From assembly GCA_032629725.1 (NCBI GenBank), contig JAFEVB010000037.1, positions 310,001 to 374,000 on the forward strand: 64,000 bases of DNA, written 5' to 3'. The notes beneath the pieces were generated by a model. The model was given only the letters and a program-made list of their open reading frames with translations. It was not told the DNA's origin and searched no databases. The translations under genes were made by a program, and so were the position numbers. The DNA is from Gremmenia infestans. Its lineage: Eukaryota; Ascomycota; Leotiomycetes; Helotiales; Hamatocanthoscyphaceae. Below, piece after piece: positions 1 through 9,826 of the stretch. Every line of letters begins with the position of its first letter. The first letter of the stretch is position 1.

Positions 1-305
1 GAGCCAGATATGCTCACGATTCACGCCCAATGGACTAGTAGTGATACAAAAGTGCTCTAGCGTCGAGGCACTACTCTGGAATTCATAGTAAGGGTATATT
101 GAGTAGATCGAGCTACCTTCCGGTCATCCCTAATTTAACTACCCCGATGGTTCGATATATTTGACACCTGGTGTCCTCGTTGCATAGGACACACTATGAG
201 TCCCAATTCCAGTCCCAGAAAGCTTTCCTAGTTCCCTTCCCTCCAAAAACAAAACCCGAAACACCACGCTAAAGTTCAAACCCCTTGATAACCAAATTCC
301 CTACC
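1..305. other. Non-coding flank, 3' side of the ING-family gene
   Basis: No open frame with coding character is seen on either strand. The stretch lies downstream of the stop codon of the minus-strand PHD-finger gene and probably holds its 3' UTR. Whatever gene lies to the left is outside the window. Confidence 0.6.
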
Positions 306-1574
306 CTATTTCTTCATACTTTTAGTACAGTCAGGGCATATCCAGGTCCCAATCGGCTCGCTCTTGAGGCTAACACAGCTCCAATGAAACCATTCGAAGG
401 GACAGCTATCATTATCGCACGCCACCATGTCTCCGAAACTGACGTTCTGGCATGAGCAATATTTCTTATCGTCTGCACCTTCATCATCATCTAGATCCAG
501 CATTTCCTCATCTCCATCACCATTCCGACCACCGGGAGGAGTAACAGCCTCGTCGTCGTCTTCTCCGGTACCGGACTCGGCGTCGCTAAGCTCGCTGTCG
601 TTGGTGGAAGATGGGGAGTTCTTGTTGGCGCGCTTTAGCCTGCTAAGACCGGATTTTGCGAGCTTGCCTTTCCGCAGTACCCCGCTTTGTCTGCTTCCTG
701 CAGGCGCTGCTTTCTTCGTGGCGACGGTCTTTTGTGACGAGCGAGGCCCGGCGCTACCGGCTCTACCTCCGGAGGGCGTTCCTGCTCTCGGTGTGCCTGG
801 AGTCATCGACGAGTGGCGGGCTAGACCGCTGGGTGGTAGAGGTCCAAGTCCTCCTGTCAGGCGTTGTCGCTTGCTTACAGCACCAAGTGAAGACTCTCTC
901 GCCTGTCGGCTCTGTAGTATTGCAGCAGCTGGTGTAGCAGGGGCGGAATGTGTGGCTTGGCCGGTTGACTGGCGGGCTTGAGCGACGGCAGTGGGACGGA
1001 CTGGGTACTGGTTTGGATGTCGAGTGTGTGGTATAGAAGGTGGGTTGGCGACGGTGCTTAGAGGCATTTGGGCGGTGCTAGGCTCTGGGCGAGCAATAAC
1101 TATGGGATTTTGGGGCTGAGGTTTCAGGAGGGAAGGTAGATCTGGATCGTTCGATAGCTCCCCTCTATCTTGGAGAGCTTTGATGTGGCCATCAAGGTAC
1201 CGAACGTGTTTGTCGACGACGAGCTGGGTCTTGGTGGCCAACGTGATTTTCTCGTCGCTGAGGATCTTCGCCTTGTCGTAGTTCTCATTGATGACCTTGC
1301 GCAGCTGGTCTTCCTTGGGGTTCACAACCGTAGTGCCGTTATCTGCAATCCATTTCTGGATCTTATTATCGTTTCTAGCGATGATGCGCAGACACTCCTG
1401 CATCTGGCGGTCCTTCTCAGTTATCTCCTCCTGCATAAAGGCGACCTCGTTCGGCAGGTTCGCGGCTCGGTTGATGAATTCATCGAGGGTGGCGGCGGCG
1501 TCCAGATGCTCTATTGGAGGGGGCATGATGTTGGTGTTCTTGTTGAAATCGATGGAAAGGTCGTCTCTGGGCAT
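306..1574 (-). CDS. ING-family PHD-finger protein, Yng2-like (NuA4 histone acetyltransferase subunit)
   Basis: A single uninterrupted frame of 422 aa. Residues about 20-145 form the N-terminal ING-type helical region (LDEFINRAANLP, then a Glu/Lys-rich stretch ending in a Leu-Asp-His segment). Residues about 150-340 are low complexity, rich in Pro, Ser, Ala and basic residues, followed by an acidic stretch. The C-terminus is a PHD zinc finger beginning YCSCQNVSFGDMVACDN, with Cys4-His-Cys3 spacing and the FEWFHWSCV core that binds trimethylated H3K4 in ING proteins. Family knowledge: Yng2 supports Esa1/NuA4 acetylation of histone H4; the other fungal ING proteins (Yng1, Pho23) belong to NuA3 and Rpd3L. 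The Yng2 assignment over these paralogues rests on the N-terminal pattern and is not decisive. The start ATG is the first in frame. The gene diverges from the histone deacetylase to its right. Confidence 0.85.
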   Translation of the reverse strand: MPRDDLSIDFNKNTNIMPPPIEHLDAAATLDEFINRAANLPNEVAFMQEEITEKDRQMQECLRIIARNDNKIQKWIADNGTTVVNPKEDQLRKVINENYDKAKILSDEKITLATKTQLVVDKHVRYLDGHIKALQDRGELSNDPDLPSLLKPQPQNPIVIARPEPSTAQMPLSTVANPPSIPHTRHPNQYPVRPTAVAQARQSTGQATHSAPATPAAAILQSRQARESSLGAVSKRQRLTGGLGPLPPSGLARHSSMTPGTPRAGTPSGGRAGSAGPRSSQKTVATKKAAPAGSRQSGVLRKGKLAKSGLSRLKRANKNSPSSTNDSELSDAESGTGEDDDEAVTPPGGRNGDGDEEMLDLDDDEGADDKKYCSCQNVSFGDMVACDNDSCPFEWFHWSCVSLKSEPIGTWICPDCTKSMKK

Positions 1575-2427
1575 GATTGTTAATGGCTTTGCGCCACGGA
1601 TACATACGAACGCGGGATGCAGAAAGACAGAGATAGAGACGGAGACGGAGACAGAGCTGGATGAATCTACAATGCAATGGTCGCAAGTCGCATGGTATGC
1701 TCACCTGTTGTACGCGGTACTTTGTAACAATAAAATTTGTCTCCCCGCCTTTTCTATTCCCAGCCGCGCTCAGATAAGGGATGGTGCTGAAAAGTGTGAA
1801 ATTGGGGGGCAGGGTATGGAGTAAGGAAGGCGAAGGAGAAGAAGCACGACACGATCGCGACGCGAGTATGTGACGAATGAACGACGCAAATTTCTTGAGC
1901 TTGAGCCACCTTGAGAAGTTCAGCCTCGCCACTTATCGCCTTAGCGCCGCGTTTAACCTTCTTGATTGTCGCAAGCTTTAAGCCGCATCGTGGGATGCGT
2001 CAACGTCCTCTTCACTTTAATTCTCATCCTTTTCCTCCGGCTTGCATATACTTATTTCTATACAAACAGCTCAAACTGAAATCACTCTTCCTTGAAGTCT
2101 GATTGGTAATACTTTCTCCCAAGACTAAACTTCTTATGGACTTTGCGACACGCTCCAACACCTTGAAAATGGCCACATGAAGTACATTTACCTTCCACCA
2201 GCTTCCCGCCTCCCGACGTAAAATACTCTCTCTAACTATCCTATTCACCACAGAACTATATTTTCATCTTAATCTCAATCATCGCTGAAGCTTATCAAGA
2301 CCGAACATCATCCGCATTCCTCCCCAACCACTGCAAAGTATCTCACATTCGAGGCCTCGAATTCGACCAACCCCACGATAATTTCATATCCGCGAGCGCT
2401 ACTGGCTACAAGCCCTTTCTTACGAAC
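1575..2427. promoter_or_regulatory. Shared upstream region of the ING and histone deacetylase genes
   Basis: 853 bp between two divergent start codons. No supported coding frame is seen. The stretch must hold both 5' leaders and promoters. A pyrimidine-rich run from about 2030 to 2400 precedes the deacetylase start. I saw no convincing TATA box. Confidence 0.55.
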
Positions 2428-3849
2428 ATGGTGCTCTCTTCAAGCGGCATCGTTGAAGAGTACTGGCAACCGCTCACCCAACAGTCAGATTCTCATAACG
2501 CAACATTACTTTCGAAGGTAGTAAACGAGATACAGGAGAATGACATAACAAGGCCGAAAGGATATACGGTATCATGGCATTCAAATCCTGAGATCGAGAA
2601 ACATCACTTTGGGCACGCCCACCCCATGAAACCATGGCGACTCACCTTGGCCAAAGGCCTGATCATGGCTTATGGGATGCATGCTGCCATGGACACCTAC
2701 GTCTCGCGGCCCGCTACGAAAGAAGAGCTGGAGGACTTCCACAGCGAAGAGTATCTTGACTATCTCAAATCCGCACTAGTGACAGTTCCTGATGACAACG
2801 AAATCAAGGATTTCAATCTTGGTAATACCGATTGCCCTATTTTCGAAGGACTGTTCAGCTATTGTTCCATGTATTCTGGGGCCTCTATTGATGCGGCGCG
2901 GAAACTTTGCAACAACGAGTCAGATATTGCGATTAATTGGTCAGGCGGTCTACATCACGCCAAGAAAGCCGAAGCGTCAGGCTTCTGTTATGTGAATGAT
3001 ATTGTCCTGGCGATAGTACAGCTTTTACGGAAACATCCCAGAGTTCTCTATATCGATATCGATGTTCATCACGGAGATGGCGTGGAGGAAGCATTCTGGT
3101 CAACAGATCGGGTGTTGACTCTGTCAATTCACAAGTACGATGGGATGAACTTCTTTCCCGGAACTGGTGACCTGGACAGGACCGGGCCAGACAGCGAGGA
3201 AAATCCCGGCGCGCACCATGCCATCAACGTCCCTCTCTCCGATGGGATTGGCGACCAACAATACGTATGGCTCTTCAAGACAATCGTGGGAATGTGTGTC
3301 CAGCGTTTCCAACCAACCGCTATTGTCCTGCAGTGCGGCGCGGACTCGCTTGCTGGAGATCGGCTGGGAAGGTTTAATGTACAAGTGCAAGGTCACGGGG
3401 CATGTGTTACGTATTGCAAGTCTTTGGGTATCCCGCTCCTACTTGTTGGTGGAGGAGGCTATACCCCTCGAAATGTGGCACGCGCATGGGCACATGAAAC
3501 CAGCATCGCCATAGGCTGTGATGGAAAGCTCAACCCGATAATTCCACAACATACACCATATCGATCTCATTTCCGCCATGAGACCATCTTCCCCACGCTA
3601 GAAGAGATTCTCGGAGACCCCCGCGGGAACAAAAACACCGACAAGAAGATCCGAGAAATTGTATCTTCGATTACCGAACAACTGCGATTTGTCAACAATG
3701 CTCCAAGTGTACAAAGCCAGAGCATACCACCTGATCTGTGTGCATGGAAGGATTCTGTTGATGACGAGCTCAGGGAGATGAGAGAAGCCACTGATGGCCA
3801 ACTCAGACGAGAGAGAGAGATGGGTTTAGGGGTGCCAATGGAGTTTTGA
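2428..3849 (+). CDS. Class I histone deacetylase, Hos2/HosA type
   Basis: Intronless 473-aa frame matching class I zinc-dependent deacetylases from end to end. Visible hallmarks: the HPMKPWRLTL substrate-pocket motif near residue 70; NWSGGLHHAKKAEASGFCY with the catalytic His pair near 170; DIDVHHGDGVEEAF with zinc-binding Asp and His near 210; QCGADSLAGDRLGRFN with the third zinc ligand near 300; and GGGGYTPRNVARAW with the transition-state Tyr near 340. None is damaged. The sequence around the first motif and the short C-terminal tail fit the Hos2 branch better than Rpd3, whose longer acidic tail is absent. Family knowledge: Hos2 removes acetyl groups from H3/H4 tails in the Set3 complex in yeast; HosA is the Aspergillus counterpart. 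Class I is very likely, the Hos2 branch moderately so. Confidence 0.9.
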   Translation: MVLSSSGIVEEYWQPLTQQSDSHNATLLSKVVNEIQENDITRPKGYTVSWHSNPEIEKHHFGHAHPMKPWRLTLAKGLIMAYGMHAAMDTYVSRPATKEELEDFHSEEYLDYLKSALVTVPDDNEIKDFNLGNTDCPIFEGLFSYCSMYSGASIDAARKLCNNESDIAINWSGGLHHAKKAEASGFCYVNDIVLAIVQLLRKHPRVLYIDIDVHHGDGVEEAFWSTDRVLTLSIHKYDGMNFFPGTGDLDRTGPDSEENPGAHHAINVPLSDGIGDQQYVWLFKTIVGMCVQRFQPTAIVLQCGADSLAGDRLGRFNVQVQGHGACVTYCKSLGIPLLLVGGGGYTPRNVARAWAHETSIAIGCDGKLNPIIPQHTPYRSHFRHETIFPTLEEILGDPRGNKNTDKKIREIVSSITEQLRFVNNAPSVQSQSIPPDLCAWKDSVDDELREMREATDGQLRREREMGLGVPMEF

Positions 3850-4197
3850 TCTGTTGGGCAATATATCAAGAAATTTACATGAGCGAGGCGTCTGGTGGCG
3901 GTCCTGGGCTCAGATTACGGCGTTTATCATGGCTCGAAAAACGTACTTGTAGGTTCAGAGGTCGCAAATGTACAAACATTGCCTTTATTGTACTTTCCTG
4001 GAATCCACGTGTGGAACCGAGTGCTTCTATCAATCTGGACTGTGCAAGCTCCGAATCTGTTCTATGATAAACCGCGCAAACTCCATGCTGGTTCCAATTC
4101 AAATCCTGCCCCATAATGACAATTTAGCAGACGCCCGCAATATGGCTCATTCCAGTCTATTAACCACCTACAAGATCCTCAAAGCATTCAAAAATCA

Positions 4198-5005
4198 TCA
4201 CTGGCTCTCAACCACCTGCGTCTCAACCTTCTGACTGAGCGGAACATCCCCATTTGTAACCTCCTTCACAAACTCCGGATCCGGGTCAAACAACATGACA
4301 TGAAAATGCTCCACCGCATGAACGCTCTTCAACGTCTTCCAATTCTTAAACCAGATAACCTATCACACCAACACAAAACATTCAGCATCTTCCCTTATCT
4401 AAATATGAACAAACAAACAAACAACACGCACACGTGACAAATTAAATCAAATCAAATCCGAAACATAAACTTACATTCTCCCTCCCCACCCTATCCCCAA
4501 ACCTCCTCCCCACAAACTCCTCAATTAACCCCCTCGCCTCCTCCGTCAAATCCCCCGTCGCCTCATCATCCTCCAGCACAAACTTAGTCCAAACCACCAA
4601 ATGCACAATGCGCCCATCAATCCCATACGGCCAATCATTACACAGCACCTTCACATCGCCCTCTTCCTCAAACGGTCTACTTCCTACAGCTTGCACAGGC
4701 TCACTCCAGTGCAAGCGCTGCGAGAGTACGAAATTCATAACGCTGCTGTAGTCGCGCTTGAGGTTGAATATGTAGTGCAGATAGCGGCGTAGCTCGGAGG
4801 GCAAGCGCTGGAAGACATCGAGGCGGTTGGCGGCGATGATGGCGCGGACTTCGGGCCAGGACAGGATGTGGTAGGAGGCATCGGGCGTGCTGAGGATGGA
4901 GATATCTTTTGGATTTAGGTTGGTTAGGTAGGGGGGGCAGGTTTCTGTGCGTTGGGAGATGGGGATGTTGGTTTGCCAGTAGGGGATCTCGAGGGTGCTG
5001 CCCAT
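4198..5005 (-). CDS. DUF3605 protein, similar to GlcNAc-induced Gig1
   Basis: Two exons, 5005-4475 and 4359-4198, joined across a 115-nt intron with donor GTAAGT and acceptor TAG, giving 230 aa. The first exon alone runs on into a stop just inside the intron. Splicing restores the sequence RENVIWFKNWKTLKSVHAVE, which reads as one continuous domain. The Trp/Pro-rich core (SWPEVRAIIAANRLDVFQRLPSELRRY is the recognisable part, spread over residues about 49-75) and the later NDWPYGIDGRIVHLVVWTK are typical of DUF3605. Family knowledge: Candida Gig1 is induced by N-acetylglucosamine; the biochemical role is not established. A GGGAT microsatellite lies immediately upstream of the ATG. The gene converges on the deacetylase. 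Confidence 0.72.
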
Positions 5006-5024
5006 GGTGGTGGGTAGGTTGTGT

Positions 5025-5047
5025 GGGATGGGATGGGATGGGATGGG
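5025..5047. repeat. (GGGAT)n microsatellite
   Basis: About four and a half perfect copies of the pentamer, roughly 20 bp upstream of the start codon of the DUF3605 gene, hence probably in its 5' leader. Confidence 0.9.
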
Positions 5048-6816
5048 TACTGAGGAAATGGATGGACGGTTTAGATGTGCTGTATGGGATGGTAATGGAA
5101 ATCATATGTTGAGAGATATAGTTCTAGCTTGGACCCACTAAACATGGGGGTTTGAGTGAATGAACCGAATCGGTGATATATAACTTACACATCAGATCAT
5201 ATAAACACAGCTTGCTCTTACTTGCGTATCTTCATTAAAAGTACACTCCAAAATCAGATATCTCACTCGTTGAAGAGGAGGATTCAACCTAGTCAGGTGA
5301 TAGAGACCAAATCATCCTGGATCCGGTCTTATCCAGGATACCTATGGCATAACTCCGTTTGCATGTAACTGGATGGGGTTTGTCTGATCCTTCACTACTT
5401 GTTCTCCAGTTCTTCTGGGTTTGACGTTGAAAAGAAGCCAGCATACATCTTCAAAGTCGGTGTTGATTGGGATAATGCAGGTACAGTCCGTGACACAGCA
5501 TTCTCCAGGGATAGACGTGCTGTGATATCCAGCCCCAGCTTGCAGGTATTACCCTAGGCTACTGTAGGTACGAAGTATACTTCTATATAGGTACGCATGG
5601 ACTACGGAAATCCTGGAATTGATAAGTCCGAGATAATTATTAAAGTCGACGACAGCCTTGCCATCGATGATCGATCGCCTCGCGCCATGTTGTACGTAGG
5701 CCCGTAGGGTGCAAGCAAGCGCTGCAAGCATTGACTGTCGAGGTGCTTTGCTTCTTTGGGACTACTTGGATCTGATTCGTCTCCTTTTTCATTTTCCTGT
5801 TCTTTTGCTTGGGCCTTGAGCCCCCTTTCTCTCTTCTTCCTCTGCTCGCCAATACCCCTGAGCTACTGTACAGTACGCTTTTCGAACTCAGGAGCTTCAT
5901 CCGATCGATAGGTTACCGGCCTCAACACCGGGTAAATAGTGCCATGTTACAAATAAACAAAATATATATCCAAAGGCCGTCACATCGTCCAATGATGTTA
6001 CGCGCGTCCAAATGCCCTGCAGAGAGAGCCTGTGCTTTCTTCTTCCCCTCCACTCCACTCCATGGCGTTGGAGAGTCGAGACCGTTACCGCCCCACCCAT
6101 AATTTCGGTGGTGAAAGCTCTGCGTGTCCGCTCCCCTTGCTATTTTTGTTAGCATCACCAAGCAACATCTGAACACCAATCTCGGTAATGGCGTGCATAG
6201 CCCTCCTCCGGCGCACGAAACCCTTGTCCTGGGCGTAGATTGTGCAAGAAATATCGTGGGAGGCGCGCCCATGGTGGGGAGAGCTACGAGTACTGTCAAT
6301 TTATCTTTGTTAAGCCAATCCGGGTCATCGTCCCGATCCTACCTCCATATTAATGGGTAATAAAGCATGGATAGCATGTCCGCGCCGTTTTATATGTAGA
6401 CCTGTTTCCTGCTGTTGTCCGTGGAATCTTTTGGCTTCTTGTGTTGTTGTTGATGCTGCGTTTCGTTTCAATCCTTCCTTCGCGTCGAACTTCCATCTAT
6501 CTGTCATATCTGATGTAGAGTTTTGACGAAGTCGTTCCTTCCCTCTATTCACATTCTTTAACCAACAGGGCTTTGCCCTACGTACCCTCGTTTTTTGAGC
6601 ACGCGACCATTCACTTTGCCATCTACCAGCCAGCAAAGATAACACTTTTGCGGGAGAAAAAGGAAGAGAGAGATAACATTTCCACGGTGTAATTCACTTC
6701 GAGTCTTGGATGAGGGTACCCTAATCTTCAACCTGCTCCGGCCCCAACTCTCCTTTTGTATCTTCTTCAACACGCACACCACTCTTAAAACAATAAGAGT
6801 CACCGAATAAATCACA
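5048..6816. other. 1.8 kb intergenic stretch without a supported gene
   Basis: Several short frames occur on both strands but none has a recognisable domain, coherent composition or plausible splice partner. From about 6400 to 6810 the plus strand is pyrimidine-rich with few ATGs, as expected for the leader of the small membrane-protein gene that follows. A CTGTACAGTAC palindrome lies near 5867. Confidence 0.55.
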
Positions 6817-7265
6817 ATGCCTCGAACCCCACGCCAACAAACCTTTGTCGGCCGGCCGTCCCCACTGGCACAAGTCTCCCTCACCAGGCCCTTATCGCAA
6901 ACCCCAGAGATGGGACTGGTGCGCGATCCCGCGTTCTGGAAGAGGTTCTCGGCCGCCGTGCACATTGCAGAAGAAGGAGGCGTGGTTGATCCGGAGCGCC
7001 CGCGCGGATCAAGGACGAATAGCGATAGTTCGGCGAATACCTTTACGGTCAAGGATGCGTATGTCTTCCTTTCCTGCACGAGCGTTGAGGGAAGATGTTG
7101 GGCATTGTAGCTAACGAAGCAAATAGAGACAACGACTGGCTACAGAAGCAACACCAAGAAAAGCGCCGTTGCAGGATGATGTGCATTTCTATCACGCTGA
7201 TGATTGTCATTCTAGGGGTTGGCGGAGGGGTAGTGGCCTGGTACTTTTTGAAGGGCCGGAAATGA
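6817..7265 (+). CDS. Small single-pass, C-terminally anchored membrane protein, unrecognised
   Basis: Two exons, 6817-7058 and 7127-7265, with a 68-nt intron (donor GTATGT, branch-like GCTAAC, acceptor TAG), giving 126 aa. The first 80 residues are polar, Pro/Arg/Ser-rich and without a signal peptide. The second exon encodes a basic stretch (QEKRRCR) followed by one hydrophobic helix of about 20 residues rich in Ile, Val and Gly, then WYFLKGRK at the extreme C-terminus. This looks like a tail-anchored or type II topology with a short basic end. I do not recognise a family. Reading straight through the donor meets a stop soon after, which supports splicing. Function cannot be stated. Confidence 0.6.
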
Positions 7266-9044
7266 GGGGGGGCGAAGAGAGCAGAATTAACGAGGATATG
7301 ACGATACGTACATGGGCCGCTGGAATCCACGACGGGTTACGGTATTATAGAATAGACAATGCTCTGGCGAAGAAGCATCTACGGGTTTTTGGGACGAGGA
7401 CTCAATTAGTATCCATTGGAAGGATATGTATGAAGGGCGTGAGCGATAGAAGTCGGAAATATGTATATCAGAATACTTTCGACTGAATGAAAGCTCCGTC
7501 ACCAAAGACTTTTAGGACACTGCTTCGCGCTCCTTTGATTATCTATTAGGACTAAGTATATATCTCTTACATTCGTTGACAAGAGTCATCCATTATCTTC
7601 TGAGTACAATCGCGATTGCTCTCCTCCGACTAGATTATAAACCTCTATCTGTTACATATCTTGGCATTCCGCAAACGCAAATCGTCTATCTTTTACAGTA
7701 TCCATTACAGTACTCCCTTCCATTATCATCACTCGCCATTCCACCCATCAGCCTCCTCAATTCCGCAAAGAAACGCACCAATCCAATCCGTCTCACTTCT
7801 CTCCCCCAGACATCTTCATTCCAACATCATAGCGTCCGTCTAGTCAGCACGTACCTCATATCCTGCCACCCGCGCCGCATCCTCATATGCTATAAGAAAA
7901 CCTCGCTCACTCGCTCGGAACTTCACCTTTCCGAGTAAAATCGCGAAACGCAACAAAAGAATTCTTCTGTACCTGGTATTTCTGTTTACGATACACCCGT
8001 ACGGAGTACACATTCTTGAGTGAGGGGGGCCAATTGGAGGTACATGTTTGTCGAGTAAAGTTTCCTCTTTTAATGGCTAAGGCGGAATGTCATGTATCCG
8101 GATACACCATGCATAAGGTAGGATTGGGGGTGAAAGAGGGGTTGGTTTTGTGATCGTGCAAGGGGAAGCGCGGGGTCCTAGGCCATACCTACCTACCTAG
8201 GTAGAGAAGAGGGTGAAGGCAAGGAAGGACAGGATCCTTATAAATGTATATGGTTTACCTATGGTCGTGGTCTATCTGGTCCAGTTGCAATTGAAGGTCA
8301 AGGGTAAGAATCATTGGCGATATTATCCAAGAAGCAGAAAGCAGAGATGCTGCAAAACTCCAAAGGGACTTGATTATCACATGTGCCAATGCCCTACTAC
8401 ATTTTCTTGCATGTCGCTCGACGGTGATACTCACGCATTAGTCTACTGTACTGCAGAGAGCCTCTTTTGCCAAGCTTGCTTCACGTCCAAAGAATCGACC
8501 CGTTGTCGTTAAACATTTTGATCTCGAGTGGATTTGATCTAGATTGGTAGATATCAGGGACAACCGAGGAAGGGGGTACTTGATATTGGGGAGAAAGGTG
8601 TTAACAAATGCTTTCAAGTTTAGCTGTTCTAATTATTTACTGCTATAGACTACTGAAACGATATGCGTGTCTCATTGCCTGTCAGCAATCCTTTGTGCTT
8701 ATTGACCTACATCTGCCAACTCGAGTCCTTGCATTCGGATCTTCTCATTGCTTTCACCCAGATCTGTCTGGCCTTTGATTTATCCCCACATCCATACGCC
8801 TCCCTCAAGCAACGATGCCACTACTAGTTTGCAATGAAGAAGCGTCGGCGAGGGATATCGGTAGAAGCAAGTGAGAGGCTTAGGGCCGATATTTTGAGGT
8901 CAAGTCGGCCCACCCAGGTCTATTCAAGTAAATTTGAGCCTAGATTTTTCCTTTGCATGTATCTTCAGCAGCTTTGCTGGTATGGAAGACCTTGGGCTAC
9001 AAGATTGATCGTCATTGATGGCGCCATCATCACAATATAACAGC
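7266..9044. other. 1.8 kb intergenic stretch without a supported gene
   Basis: Only short frames of random composition. Contains a TACCTACCTAGGTAG palindromic stretch near 8188. It lies between the 3' ends of two convergent genes, so it should include both 3' UTRs. Confidence 0.5.
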
Positions 9045-9329
9045 TCACCCAGAGCTCACAGGCGGGATGATAGCAACCTCATCACCCTCTTTTATTACAG
9101 GTTCGCTCGCACAGTCCTCGGGAATATCGACATATTCAAGATTGACAGTGACAAGACAGCTCGCTAGCACCTTGGCCTTCATCCCATTATACTTCTCCTC
9201 AAGCGTGTCGAACAGCTTCGAAAGTGGTAAGGGGGCAGGCAAACTTTCATTGTTCTTGGATGTGTATGAACTGGCAGATGCGAAATAGAGGATGGTGAAG
9301 TGACCAGCAGGAGCCTTGAGAGTAGGCAT
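9045..9329 (-). CDS. MoaD/ThiS-fold sulphur carrier, molybdopterin synthase small subunit (CnxG/MOCS2A type)
   Basis: 94-aa ubiquitin-fold protein. The pattern of strand 1 (FTILYFASAS), the helix LSKLFDTLEEKY, a central VTVNLEYVDI strand and the terminal GDEVAIIPPVSSG fits MoaD-type carriers. Family knowledge: the C-terminal glycine is activated as an acyl-adenylate and carries sulphur as a thiocarboxylate for the dithiolene of molybdopterin, needed by nitrate reductase and other molybdoenzymes. Here the protein ends Ser-Ser-Gly, not the usual Gly-Gly. A donor GTAAGT at 9538 and a TAG acceptor ending at 9338 suggest a 5'-UTR intron of about 200 nt. The gene diverges from the RNase II-family gene. 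Urm1 is the main alternative, but the length and the PPVSSG end favour MoaD. Confidence 0.78.
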   Translation of the reverse strand: MPTLKAPAGHFTILYFASASSYTSKNNESLPAPLPLSKLFDTLEEKYNGMKAKVLASCLVTVNLEYVDIPEDCASEPVIKEGDEVAIIPPVSSG

Positions 9330-9826
9330 TTCGCAGGCTATCTATGATTCCAATCGTCAGCTAGGTCCACAGCTAAAATGTTCGATTCAGAAGGGAGCTC
9401 AAAAACAATTGTCAGAGATCTTGGTGTAGACCACATCTCATGGTCTGCAAGCAGACACATGATTCAGGTAATACATGCTATTTTTGTTCATCACGTAGAG
9501 TAGGAGTTTTGCAAAAGAATTGAAAGTTTGCGACTTACCAGACAGACATTAAGAGTTGATGCGACGGGTTGTTTGACGGGTGTTGAAGACCAACAAGGAC
9601 GAAGATGATTTCTTGTCCTTGGAGAAAAGAAATTCTAGATTTTGATGGGAATTTTTGAAGTATGGGCACGGACTTCCAAGAAGTCCAAGCTCATCGCGGT
9701 CCGACATTCTTCCAGAATCGCGATCGCGTCCCCTCGGGAAATTTATTTTCGCTATGGCCAATTTGGTGATGACAAGACTGCGAGACGTTCCCGTCACCAA
9801 TATATGCTTTATCCCATACCTAGGCT
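9330..9826. promoter_or_regulatory. Divergent promoter region, MoaD-type gene and mitochondrial exonuclease
   Basis: 497 bp between opposing start codons. It includes the likely 5'-UTR intron of the minus-strand gene (9338-9538). The 83-codon minus frame over 9549-9800 has no recognisable content. Confidence 0.5.

Noticed and set aside
427..981. 184-codon plus-strand frame at the left end
   Set aside because: Antisense shadow of the conserved PHD-finger gene; its Ser-rich content comes from the low-complexity linker of that gene.
7576..7938. 120-codon plus-strand frame
   Set aside because: Ser/Leu/Ile/Pro-rich translation of a pyrimidine-rich non-coding strand; no splice partner or family.
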